From: Pseudoscleropodium purum
Lineage: Eukaryota > Streptophyta > Bryopsida > Hypnales > Brachytheciaceae
NCBI GenBank assembly: GCA_963969395.1
Contig: OZ017796.1
Coordinates: forward strand, 14,944,501-15,008,500
Direction: 5' to 3'
Length of the DNA: 64,000 nt
Shown here: one piece after another, positions 14,001-27,350 of the stretch
How positions within the stretch are numbered: position 1 is the stretch's first letter
Layout: every line of letters starts with the position of its first letter
Notes under the pieces: generated by a model
What the model was told of the DNA's origin: nothing
Seen by the model: only the letters and a program-made list of their open reading frames with translations
The model's database searches: none
Translations under genes and position numbers: made by a program

Positions 14001-15925
14001 TTTTGAATAACAAATGAACACATATCCTAAGTACACAAAAATGCATTTTGTTATCCATTCATGTATTGAAGATTCTTTTGTTAATTATTTTATAATTAGA
14101 AATTAGCATTTTGAACTTGAAAGAGAAAAATTCTTACAAAATTCACAAATATTCAATTTACAATCAATTATAGAAGGAATCTAAAAATTTTGGCTTCAAA
14201 TTTTATTGAAAAATATTGGTTAGTAAGCTAGTTCATCTAACCATATAGATATGATGTATAGATTATATTTTACAATTGTTATTTGAGAGTCATCATTAGA
14301 TACATATAATACACCTTCACAAATTTAGAAATTTGGAAGACTACCTAGTGCTTAAGGAACTAAACCTATGGCTATCTTATAAAAGTTGAAATTTTTTAGT
14401 ATCTATTTATAATATATTATTGTTTATCAAAACATATAATGCTATGTATAAATCTTAAATGTAGAAGTGGAAGTAATCTTAGGGATAATTAATATGGTAT
14501 ATTGAGTTAGATAAGGATCTAAAGGTGTTTTTTTTATAGCATTTTATTTATATTGAAAGGTGAACAACTCCAATATTTTGTAAAATGATGAGGGATTTCT
14601 TCATGCTCATTGATATGCATAGATTGATTTTTTTTTCTACATAATGCAAATCAAGATGTAAAATTAAATTGTTTTAACCTTTCCAAGGATCCATTGCCAA
14701 TGACTATATAAATTTTTCTTAATTTTCTTTTGAATTTCAAAGTAATAAAATATGATCCATGCAAAGTTTAAGCTAGGTTTAATTGTATACATACTTCTAG
14801 ATTTGAATTACACACTTGTTCTAAGATCAAAAGGTTCATCCTAATAGCTAAACATCAAGTTATTCTAAATCTAGAATACTTATGACGTTTGATACACATG
14901 TACAATTACACACACACATACACATATATATGCCTAAAAATCTCTGATGAAGATCTTTCCTTCTATTATTAAAGATCGATTTTAAGCAACAAAATTCCAA
15001 ATTTCAAATCTTACTACTATATCTAGTTGCATTATTTGTCATCAAAAGTGATGCAAAATGCATTCAGTTTCAAATATTGACAATTTAAGTGTCAAATAGA
15101 AATCTTATAGAGATTCAAAATTAGATTAAGAGGTGGCACTTTTGAGAGGTCAAAGAATAAAACTATGAGGTTTATACACAATAAGAATCCAATCATTTTT
15201 CCACAATATTGTGTGATATACTTTCAAATTATAATTTATACAATGTAGGGAATAAATAGAGACAAATTTACATTTAATAGGACACAAAAATGACAATTAC
15301 CATAGAAGTCCAAAACAAATTTGAGATATTCTTTGATTTACATAACTTTTGAAAATAAATGTACTATAAATCCAATAGAGTTATATATGGAGTCATAAAA
15401 TGCCCCCCTTCATTTGACCCCTCTTTCAATTGTTATTTAAGATTGCATTCAGTTTTTGATTCAAACTTGTTATTTTATAGGAATGACAACAACAAAGGCA
15501 TGATTTACATAATAATTCCAATGTAGTCACAATGATTCATCTTCTCCTTGAATTGAAGTTTTAGTCACCAATGTTGCATCAATGAGTTACCATGATTGAA
15601 TGCACTCTAAATGTTTTGAATTGTCTTATCTCAAAATTGAGGTTCAAGTCATATCTTTTCCACTTCAAGTTACAACAAAAGGTCAAATTTGAGATCTCTA
15701 AAAAAATGGACTATTTGTGAAAGATTTAGTTTTAAAAATTGATTACAAAAAATAGTGTTTGTTTCTTTTGCAAAATTTACATTCTTGATTTTCTACTTGA
15801 GTAGTATTAAAGGATTGAAAAACAAGAAAATGAGAAGAAATGGTCTATTTCTCTCAAGGCCCAACTTCCTAGACCCTGTATATTGCTCATGGATTAGTCT
15901 ATTTTTTTGTTGGCAAATCTCATGC
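11066..15925. other. AT-rich intergenic DNA, no gene seen
   Basis: No coding region could be supported on either strand. A slightly less AT-rich island at about 12460-12570 has no usable open frame. A small perfect inverted repeat, TTTGTAGT-ATCA-ACTACAAA, lies near 13058-13077. CA/TA microsatellite-like sequence occurs near 14905-14930. Confidence 0.55.
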
Positions 15926-15929
15926 TCAC

Positions 15930-16465
15930 AATAGTTTTTAGCAGTATTAACTATTTTTTAACTCCTAAAGTTCTATGACTATGTCTTCACCAAAAATGCT
16001 CTAAAACACTATTTGTAATACAAGTAACAAGTTTTTGAAAAAAAACATTTTTGGACACATATAAATGTAGGATCTTATAGTATACTGACTTGAAAATATG
16101 TGGTAAAAATTTCAAAAATTTCGACTGTGTGGAATGCAAGATATAAGCATCCAAATTCACTAAAATCATTTTTTTGGCCTTGCGAAAAATAGGGCAGCTG
16201 CACTTCACAAGCTCACTTTTCTAAAAGAAAATGTCCAAAATGTTGATGCTTCTTTGAATTCTTTTTCCTAGACAAGTTTTCCACATGCTTGGAAAATTTC
16301 AAATTATTTGGAATTGTACAATATATAGGAAAAAAATAGTAAGTAGACAATGGTAGAAAATGATTCAAAATACCAAATTGTTAAGAATTAAATTATGGAA
16401 TTGAAAAATGCAAATTCCAATGGTTGCAATGTTTTAATAAACAATCTACAACCTATGATTTAGGA
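15930..16465 (+). repeat. Dispersed repeat family A, copy 3 (3'-truncated)
   Basis: Matches the first half of the family: CTATGACTATGTCTTCACC, AGTAACAAGTTTTTGAAAAAAAAC, GGGCAGCTGCACTTCACAAGC, AAAATGTCCAAAATG, GGAATTGTACAATATATAGG and CAATGGTTGCAATGTT. Similarity stops near 16465, so the right half is missing. Confidence 0.75.
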
Positions 16466-17360
16466 GTTGCAAGGATGGAATCAAATCTTAAACTTAGGGA
16501 TAAGAGATTCAATGTGCTTAGATTGTATTCAATCATGTTTTATTGTCATTCAAAAATGTAACAAATTGAATCAATTTCAAATGCAAATAAGAATAAAAAT
16601 TGAAAAATTAAAGAAACCGAAGGAAAGATGTCATTTCATGATTTAAAAGATAATTTTCATAACAATGAGATAAAAGTTTTTACAAAAATACAAAAGAAAC
16701 TAAAAATGATATATTTTTACCTTTGATGACAATATAAAAGGAGAAAGGAAAGACGATATTTCATGAATTAAAAGATAACTCCAAGAACAATAAAACTAAA
16801 TTTCTAAAAAAATAAAAAATAAGATAGAAAACGAGATTTTTGTACCATTGGTGACAACAAGCAAAGGGGAGCAACCATTTAGGGCACTCGAGGGAGAATT
16901 GACCCCTTTTTTTTTGTTCCTTTATCACTTTAAAGGAAAAAACATGGACTTATTTTTTTACTACAAATGATGGAATTTGAAAAGTTTGAATACATATTTG
17001 AAATTAAAGACTTTCAATGAAATATTTGAAATTAAGGTCAAGAGAGACTAAGATAATCACTATTGTACAAAATAGAGGGCAAATTCTTCAGATATATTTA
17101 ATTGAGGCAATGAGAAGGTCAATTCTCTCTAGTTGAACAAACCAAAGAAACTATTGAATATGCAAACTAAATACAAAATAGTAAGTGAAGTGCAAGATGG
17201 ACACACCTTTGTCCAATATATATTTCTTTCCAAAGTTTGAAAGATGCTAAAATGAAGGTTTTGCAATATCCTTTTTGCCAGCGTATAAATTTTTTATTTT
17301 TTAAAACATAGCTTCCTTAAATTTTGTCATCTACCGTATTTTAAATGAATATAAGAATAA
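16466..17360. other. AT-rich intergenic DNA upstream of second H3 gene
   Basis: No coding potential. The AT-rich DNA ends abruptly near 17365, where the GC-rich promoter of the second H3 gene begins. Degenerate duplicated phrases around 16615-16860 (AAGATGTCATTTCATG and AAGACGATATTTCATG) suggest a decayed tandem duplication. Confidence 0.5.
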
Positions 17361-17399
17361 ATTTAGAATGAATTTCTGCCGAAGCTGCCCTGCAACTAC

Positions 17400-19347
<1,948 letters not shown>

Positions 19348-19401
19348 GTCGCCTTTCCTGAATACATGGGAAAAAAACAAAAAATCAATAAAATTGAATC
19401 G

Positions 19402-19417
19402 GGGTTCTTTTGAACCC
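19402..19417 (+). terminator. Histone-type 3' stem-loop of second H3.3 gene
   Basis: GGGTTC-TTTT-GAACCC forms a perfect 6-bp stem with a T4 loop. It is preceded by GAATCG and followed by ACCAAAAAA, and starts 55 bases after the TAG stop. An AATAAA lies just upstream at 19387-19392. The block from about 19367 to 19420 is conserved in all three H3 genes. Confidence 0.85.
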
Positions 19418-19419
19418 AC

Positions 19420-20625
19420 CAAAAAATGTGGATGCATTCGACGTGAGTGTGCTTGACATTTTGCGATATTGTGTGGACGAGTTTTTATTGCCTGAAATGC
19501 TCCAGAATGTGGATTGTTGGAGTGTCGACTGCCGGGAGGGATTTTGATGTGGTCTCCTCTGGTTTTCTATCGATTGTGAATGTTCTGTTGGTGTTGTCGC
19601 TGGTTATGGTTGGCCTCGTGGATTGCGCTGACGTAATGGAACTTTGGATTCATATTTGTTAAGGAGTACTCTGATCTTATATATTCGAAACTGGACATTG
19701 GAGCATTGACAATGGATTGAAAGCGAGGATTATTATATATTGGATGGGTTGCAGTGAAATGTAAGAAGCACTTCAGGTGCTTTTATGATTCCAACCCTAC
19801 AAAATTGTATATGGATGCAATGCATTTTGAGATCATAGCGACCAGAGATATTTTGGGTACTACTATGCAGACGCATTAGTTGATTAATTCAAGATGTGAC
19901 AGGGTCGTGTGCCCCGAAAATCAATGAGGGAAGCAATGAGACCCTCATATTGAGCCCACGAATTTCTGGCAGTGAATTTATGTTAATGAGATGACGAATG
20001 TCTGGAACATAGGAACCATCATCGTAGAGCTTACAAAAGTCTGGAAATGATTTTGAACTTATCCAAACTGAACGCAGCTGAATGAGCTTCAAGATTGCAA
20101 GTGAAGTCCGTCTTTGATACCCAAGTCCGACCCTGAAGCATCTTGACAACAGGATCTAAAAAAGTTGCCATGAATCCCAATGCTTGAAAACCCATATCAG
20201 ATTGGACACTCTATGTATGTCACTTCCAACACCAGCATGTCCGAAAATGAAAGTTTTACATGTTTTTGTATGCTTGAATGTCAAAAAGCTGTTAAAGTGT
20301 AAAAAAAAAAAATTCTTGCTTGTGCACCTGGAACGTATTCTATAGCCAACGTCCTTGATGCAATTCCGAATAAATGAGAGATTCAAATTAAACCGTTAAT
20401 TGCATGTCCTAATTCAATCTAAACATTAATTGCCTAAGCACCACTAGGCAAGCTTCTTGCCATTCATTAAAAGTCTAAAACCTGCCCCATTTTTTACTGG
20501 ATTACAAATTTTGCTTAAAGAATGAACTCTTGATCTTCAAGTTTACAGTGGAGTAAAAATTGGGGTAGAATTGGGGTGGGACTTGGGAAACGTAACAACA
20601 GCATACCATGGATTAGCTACATGCG
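19420..20625. other. Intergenic region between H3 gene and hydrolase gene
   Basis: The two genes converge here, so this should hold the 3' flank of H3 and the 3' UTR of the hydrolase. A minus-strand open frame at 19889-20149 has no recognisable similarity. Nothing else supported. Confidence 0.5.
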
Positions 20626-20627
20626 AT

Positions 20628-23600
20628 TTACTGTCCTGAATGGCGTGCCACAAACTCTTCTACCAAGGGATTCACAAGATGGGGAGCTTCATCCTGCATC
20701 ATCACAAACAAGGCTCAAAAGATAGCGTAACATGACTTCATACCATAATAAGAAAAAATCTCTTACATGCTTGATTTGTTTATATGTTATCTCAAATCAG
20801 GGTTAATAACAACACAGTTGTCACGGGCGAACGTTTTAAATTCATGCTGTTGTCAAGCAGAATGACAAGATCAAGAAATTAATCAAACCTGTGGACAGTG
20901 ACCAACGTTAGGAAGCACAATGAAATCCTCTACTGTGTCGAATTCACCATAAGCTCTTCCCAAAGCAATCGGCTCCCAGGGATCCTTTTCTCCCCACGCA
21001 ATCACCACCGGAACCTAAAAAAGGTACACACAGAACCTTAGACAGGAGTTTAATCCGTAGAATTTCCATTTCCTAGTGTGAGCAAATATTACCTAATCAG
21101 GGAATCCAAAGGGCCTTATGAGTAGTGATATTTACTGTCGAAAATTTCAGTTTAAAATTGGGATGATGAAGAAGAGACAAAAGTTAATTTGGAAATGAGG
21201 TGGCGAGATTTACCTTGACTCGAGGCAGCATTTCTTCAGGCAGAGGACCACCTGAGTAGCAAATAAAGTCTAAGAAAACATCAACTGCCCCTGGTTGAAG
21301 TCCCGGTGTCAGTATTTTTTCGACCAATTCATCGGTGACAGCGCTGTCGTCGTGGTAACACTGCACACACATGCGCAGTGAGCATTGCGGAGTCATAGGG
21401 TCCAAAATGAATTCTAAGTACTGGAAGCTGCAGAATCTGTGAAGGATGAAAGCAACATTAGGCGCTGTAGATTGTTAGAATATAGTTTCTAAGCAACAAG
21501 AGTAACAAAACGAGCGAACCTCGCAGAGGATTTTCTTCACTGCTCCAGGTTTGGCAACGGACTTAAAAAAATTCTGACCCAGAGTTGTCGTTCTGCACGC
21601 GAAGTCCACATCAGTCAACGGATAACACGTCTTTGCAAACAAAATGCAATCCTATGACTTTCTCCTGTATGTGAGATTCCTCTTTTGTGCGTGTGTTTGA
21701 AATGCAATACATTACTTGAACTTGAGAACAACTAATAGAAGGGTATCCGTGCGAATCTCCAGGGAGTGCCCACCTTTGAAAGGCAACCCTGCTGAGCTGC
21801 AAGAGAGCATAAAGGCGTGCACTCAGATTGCTCACCGTAAAACATTCTGGAGTGATTTGACGAATGGACGCACATACCACTGCTGCTTCTTGATGTGCAG
21901 CATGCGCAACGATGGGTTGATCAACATCAATCCCCGGACTTTCTGTGGCTCCACGAGGGCGGCTTCTAGCCCTACTACGCCTGAATTGTAAAATCAATTG
22001 TGAGAAGGTAGAACACACTAAACCTGTTAGCGACCTAATCCCATCTCCTACACTGATCCTGATGCTAGAAGCAACTCATCCACTCGTACACTAGGTTGAA
22101 CTTATTAGCAGGCTGTTGCAAGCCCGGCTTGGAATGGCTATGGGATGGCTCATCTCTGAAAGGAAATGGGGTTGTCTACGATCTCTTCAATAATGGTCTA
22201 CAACCTCCCACTTTGAAATAGCATCAAAAAGTTCGTTCATACAGATAGAAATTAATCTCAACAGATTTGACTCTGCTGACCCGTGTACCCAAAGTGATCT
22301 CTCCACATCTCAATACTAATCCCCCAAGAATCACTCTCGTACATATTGTTTAACGTGACGCATATAGTATCCTATTAAAATAAAGCTTTTCAATAGGGAA
22401 CTATAGTAGAGGGTTCTCTATTCCAACAACTAATAATTAATTTTCCCTCAAATTCTGACACGCATCATTCCGACATGGGTTGAGAGTTGAGACCCACTCG
22501 AATCCCACTGGAAATTATTTCTACCAGTAGAAAGGATGAAATTGAGAATGAGAACCCTCTACGATAATGCGGTTCAGTGATAGAATGAGAGATTTCAAGA
22601 TGAAGGAGATTCATGAATCTAAACAGCAAGTTATCCCTACAACTGTTGCCGTATGTGCCAAAGAAAACAAAAAAACCCAGCAAGTTACCTCCAACAGAGT
22701 TGCAAATAAGAAACGCCCTGTCGTTGACAACATGAGATAAGAAATCCACGATTTGGCTGCCCCATGTCTCAAACGTGTAGAGCGTGTTGGGTGGCAAGTT
22801 TCGTGGGTTGGGCTTGTCAGAAAACCCATAGCCCAGAAGATCAATGGCATAAACTCGATGCGACTTGGCCAGCGTTGGAATGTTTTTCCGCCAGTGCTCA
22901 CTGCCAAATTCAACAAGTAAGCAATCATGTACTACACATTTCTTTTAAATCGTCTTATTTACCTTACTGGGAACGCTCATACAAAGATTCATGATTCAAA
23001 AATGATCAATTCGGTTGATCAAATTGCGAAAAATATAAATTAGAATGCAGTCGTATTTTAAATAACCCAAAGCAGGATAGAACAAAAAATTATATAAAAG
23101 TGCAAAATAAAATGTTCCCGTATGACCATCTCAAAATACTTCAAAAAGCATGATGTCTAATTTGACATGCAGCTGATAAATGGTGACCTAAGGAATTCTG
23201 AAACGAGGATCGACGAAAAAAGAAGACGGCAAGCTATTATGCACTCACCAATTAGCTCCAAATCCATGGATAAGGACCACTGCTGGCCCAGCATCACCAG
23301 CGCAATGATATCGTATACTATACTCTCGCCACTTCCATGTTCTGCATCACATTCAACACTAATACAATCAATCTCAAGAACCCACACCTTGCCCGAATTT
23401 TCGCACCCCTGAAGACTAGTGTTCAAAATTGTGACACAAAGTTCAGCTTTCCTAATGCAATAACACCCAGCTAATAGTGTGTGCACATGCTGTACGTACT
23501 TCAAGGCATTCATTACAAAACCTCCGAACATGAAGACTCCATGAAAAGGACCAAGCCAAGCCCCGACCCCCAAAATTTAAAATGCTGCGAGACCCAACTT

Positions 23601-23888
23601 AATCTCGACTCGAATGTCGCTGCTCGCTCCCAACTCCAGAGCAGAGACCACCGAATCCCGCAGATCCACAGCCTGGTCACCAGTGGCGCTCAATTCCGCA
23701 GAAACGCTCCAGGATTGCGCTGTCCTCCGTGAATTCCACAGTCGTGAATTGATGAAGACTTTGGAATTCTCGTGAAGTTGCAATCCCCTTCGACAGAGTG
23801 GAAGCTCAAGAAGGCTCGACGACGAGGATGTGGATGAGGAAGAGGAGGACTGCCACCGGCAAGAGGAGATAGCCATGGCGGGAGCCAT
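20628..23888 (-). CDS. Plastid-type alpha/beta-hydrolase (At4g36530-like)
   Basis: Eight exons on the minus strand: 23888-23599, 23341-23249, 22900-22689, 21980-21836, 21592-21520, 21360-21214, 21014-20889 and 20693-20628. They join in phase to 383 residues. The Ser-rich N-terminus (MAPAMAISSCRWQ...) looks like a chloroplast transit peptide. The fold signatures are the oxyanion HGFG at 122-125, nucleophile elbow CNSVGG with Ser196, acid Asp331 in WGEKDPWEP, and His359 in VGHCPQ, so the triad is complete. Phrases such as QCYHD/CYHDDS, GAVDVFLDFICYSGG and LMLINPSLRMLHIKKQ match the plant At4g36530 group as I remember it. The substrate is not established to my knowledge. The donor of exon 1 (AA|GTTGGG) is the least certain junction; it was chosen because it restores phase and gives IKTWKWR. 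Flanked by two H3.3 genes with no evident functional link. Confidence 0.92.
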
Positions 23889-24399
23889 CAGAGTGGTCCT
23901 GCAACAACCCCGCCAACGACGACGATCCCGACGGCTTCAAATTCCGGGCTTCAAATTCAAGGAGCTTGCGGGAGGGATTTGGAAGCTTACTGGTGAGGTC
24001 AGTGAAGTCACTACTTGTGGGTGGCCTGAAATCACGTAAGCTTCATGACGACGTGTTCTGCGCTCCGCTTTACAGGCAACCAGCATCCTTTGGAAACTGG
24101 CTTGGCTGACAGTCCAGTTAGAAGTCCAGTAGCAATGGGCAACTCTATTTCATGTTCTCTTGAGGTTGAAGCACCCAAAACCGACACTTCTGCTTGGAGC
24201 GTGGTCCAAATGTTGTAGAAATTTTGGGGTTAAAATGTTGGCTTACTCAAATGAAAACCAACCCAAGTTGATTTGTAAATTTTTGATACTCACACAATAT
24301 TCTATAAATTTTCAAAGTTGAAAGCATAGAGGATACTTGTTCATGTTACCTAGACTCTCTTGAACCCCTAAGAGCCCCAAGGGACCAAAAGTGTCCTCA
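23889..24399. other. Upstream flank of hydrolase gene
   Basis: Moderately GC-rich to about 24180, consistent with the promoter and 5' UTR of the minus-strand hydrolase gene. It then passes into AT-rich repeat. No clear TATA box was identified. Confidence 0.4.
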
Positions 24400-25090
24400 C
24401 ATAGTTTCAAATCCAAATCAAAGTGCTATAACTTTTGCAATAATGTCCAAATTCAATAAAACTTGTTGAGAAATTTGTGCTCTCTACTAGTTTGTGTGGT
24501 AAAATTATTAGGTCAATCAAAGATGTACTAATTTTTTGTAGGCCAATCAAAATTCATAGGTTCAATTTGAATTCACCAAACTACATTTGATGGTTGCAAC
24601 TTTGGGGGCTTGTATCTCCTTCATCAAAGATTCATTTTCAATAAATAAAAAATTATTATTGAGTTATGTTCCTGTTGAAGTCTAGTTATTGTAGTAAAAT
24701 TTTCTTGTCAATAGAAGTTGTTTTGAATGTTTGGGAGCAATTCATAGTTCATAATTCCAACATTTTTGGATTACAATGAACTTTGGTGGCATGTTTCTTC
24801 ATACATTGTCCATTTTCAATAAATAAAAATTTGGTAAAGTTGCACATTCTAGTCTAGTTTGTGTGGTTAAAATTTCACATCAATCCAAGAAGTTATGAGT
24901 GATTGAGAAGCATTTTAGTAAAAGGAAGTTCTACCTTAGACATGTTTCTTGCAACTTTTCTTGCTATTTTTTGACATTTCAAAGTCATTTTGCATACACA
25001 ATGGATCAATTGAATGATATTTTCTTTCACCAATGTATTTGTATGTTGGTTTTGAAGCACTTCATAGTTTAAATTTTTCAAATTTGAGTA
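24400..25090 (+). repeat. Degenerate tandem repeat, unit about 180 bp
   Basis: Three to four diverged units follow one another. Each carries, in order, an ACTTTGG-like start, a TTTTCAATAAATAAAA phrase, TCTAGTTTGTGTGGTAAAATT, and a CAATC..AAG..GTT phrase. Best seen between 24440 and 24940. Non-coding. Confidence 0.55.
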
Positions 25091-25389
25091 GGTTTAGAAA
25101 TTGAATTTCACCTCCAAATGTGTTGCTAGGAAAATTTAAGCATCCTTTTTCAACACTAAAACATTATAATCTTTGTGAGTGCTATAATTTTTGAATTTTT
25201 GACTAATTTTTGGTTGTAGTAAAAAAGGTAATTTATTACTATTAGTCTTTAGAAAATGAGTAGGATTGGATGACAAAGACAATTAAACCAGGGGTTTCAA
25301 AGGATGTATCTAGGTTAGATAGGAAGAATGATGAATTGTCTTAGCATTGTTTGATTTGAAAAGTTACTCACCTTTCCAATAGCTTAAGT

Positions 25390-27350
25390 GGGACAAATTG
25401 TCAATTCTACCCCTCTTGCTTTTTCAGTCAATTTTGTGTGTTCTACTGTTGTAAATTTGTAAGCTATGAACTTCTTTAAATAATATGAATCATCTTTTAA
25501 ATTGATTGTCTAAGCATAGAAGTGCTATTGTGTGTTATTGATTTAGTGATTAGATCTAATTGTGTTGAAACTTGTGGAATTGCTATGTGTGTATGACAAA
25601 TTGTGTTTAAATTTGTAGAAGTAATCCAGTGATTGAATTAGCTAGTTTGAAATTTATTGAAACAGTTGTGTGTGACAACTTGTCTATAAATTCGTGAATT
25701 TATCCAGTGATTGGATTTGTGGATTTGATAATTGTAATAATTTGACAAGTTGGGTTCAGATTTATTCCCTATGTGTGTGTGAGTGGTTTTGATAAATTGT
25801 TAGCTTATGAATCTGAGTTTGGACGATTTGTTTTGTAAATCAATGAGTAAGTTTTAAGAGTGAATTGTAGAATTCTAGTAAACCGTGTGATTCGTAACTA
25901 TTGGTCTTGAAAGCATGATACCTAGTTACAAATTCGAAGAGTTGTCAACTAAAGAGATGGAGGTTGCACACAAATCATTCGTATGATGTTTGCAAGAGGG
26001 AATTCAATTGAAGCAAGATCGTGAAGAACCAGTAGAGAGTAGCTCATTATCCAATAAGTTAATAGTTGACTAATTGTCTTGAAAGTGTGAGCAACTATAG
26101 ATGTGTATAGTTGAGATTTCTTATGATTAATCGGATAAACACATAATTAAATGTGTAGTGCAAAGAGTCCAATGATTGATCAATGTTGTAAGTCCTGGCA
26201 TAGGAGAGACAAATTGTTAATAAGTCCTTAAATAGTGATTGTTAAATTGAATAAATTGTCTAGTTTCTTGGAGAAGAAAGAATTATCAAATAACAAATTG
26301 TCACATTAGCTCTGCTAGCAATGGAATATATAAAATTGTTGATGTTTAGAACTTGTGTGTTGATGACTGAAAATCTATATAAATTAAGGAGCAAATTAAA
26401 GAATTGATTAGACTAATTGTCATTGTAATGTACTTGCCTGTATTGGTGAATTATATTGTTGTAAAAGACTAATTGTGGTGAAATGTGTGATCATTAAACC
26501 GAGTTGTTGTGGAAGGCCGGGAAGAACAAACTCACTAGAGATAAATTGTCATTAATTAATTGAATGGGAGCATGAGTGTTGAATTCATTTGAATTTTGTG
26601 TATTAACATTTAAGTGAATTTATGTCAATTTGTTGTAGATTAAATTGGATAATTTTAGAAGATGTAGTGAGGTAAAACGATTTGTCATGATTTTTGGGTG
26701 TAAGTATCTAATTCCTAGTGTGTATTGAATAACAAAGGCTTTAATCTAAGATGATGAAGCAAATTGGTGATTAAAACATGCAATTAGACAGAGCTAGTGT
26801 GTAAGTTGAAGTGCAAGAATAGAACTCTGATCTAACAGGCACCATGCATGACTAATTCTCTTCTTTGGAAATTGCCGCGGTCATCTAGATAATCTCAAAT
26901 CAGATTTGAGTTAGGTTCTTACAGTTATGAAGATGGCTCATGGTGAATGAATCGTATGGTTGTAAAGACAAGTGGTCTTGGAGTTAGTGTAAAGTAAGAA
27001 AGGTTGGAGTACAATCTTGGGTGTTTGTATGTCTACCAGATTGGGTGAATTGTATTCTTGACATATTGTTTGTGAATGGTAGCTACTCATAAGCTTGGTG
27101 ATTGCATTATGCTCATGCCCTACATTTTGATAGAGACAAATTGTTGCAAGGTTGGGAGTGGTTTACTACTCATTTAACTAGCAATGAGGCTAGTTAATTA
27201 GTGACTAGACAAATTGTCTTGGTAATACAAATCACCAATAATTAGGAATTGTGTACAATTATATAAATATATTTATAAATATTATATTTGCACTAATCTA
27301 GCACTAAATCATGCGCATAACAAATTGCGGTTAACCCTAACAAATTGTTG
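25390..27350. repeat. Array of dispersed GACAAATTGTC-like motifs
   Basis: About eighteen occurrences of GACAAATTGTC or close variants (GACTAATTGTC, GATAAATTGTC, AACAAATTGTC, GACAACTTGTC) occur within 2 kb at irregular spacing, for example near 25392, 25673, 26060, 26208, 26290, 26410, 26540, 27135 and 27210. The motif is a 5-bp inverted repeat GACAA/TTGTC around one base. Intervening sequence is unrelated or very diverged. Likely a decayed repeat; no coding potential. Confidence 0.5.
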
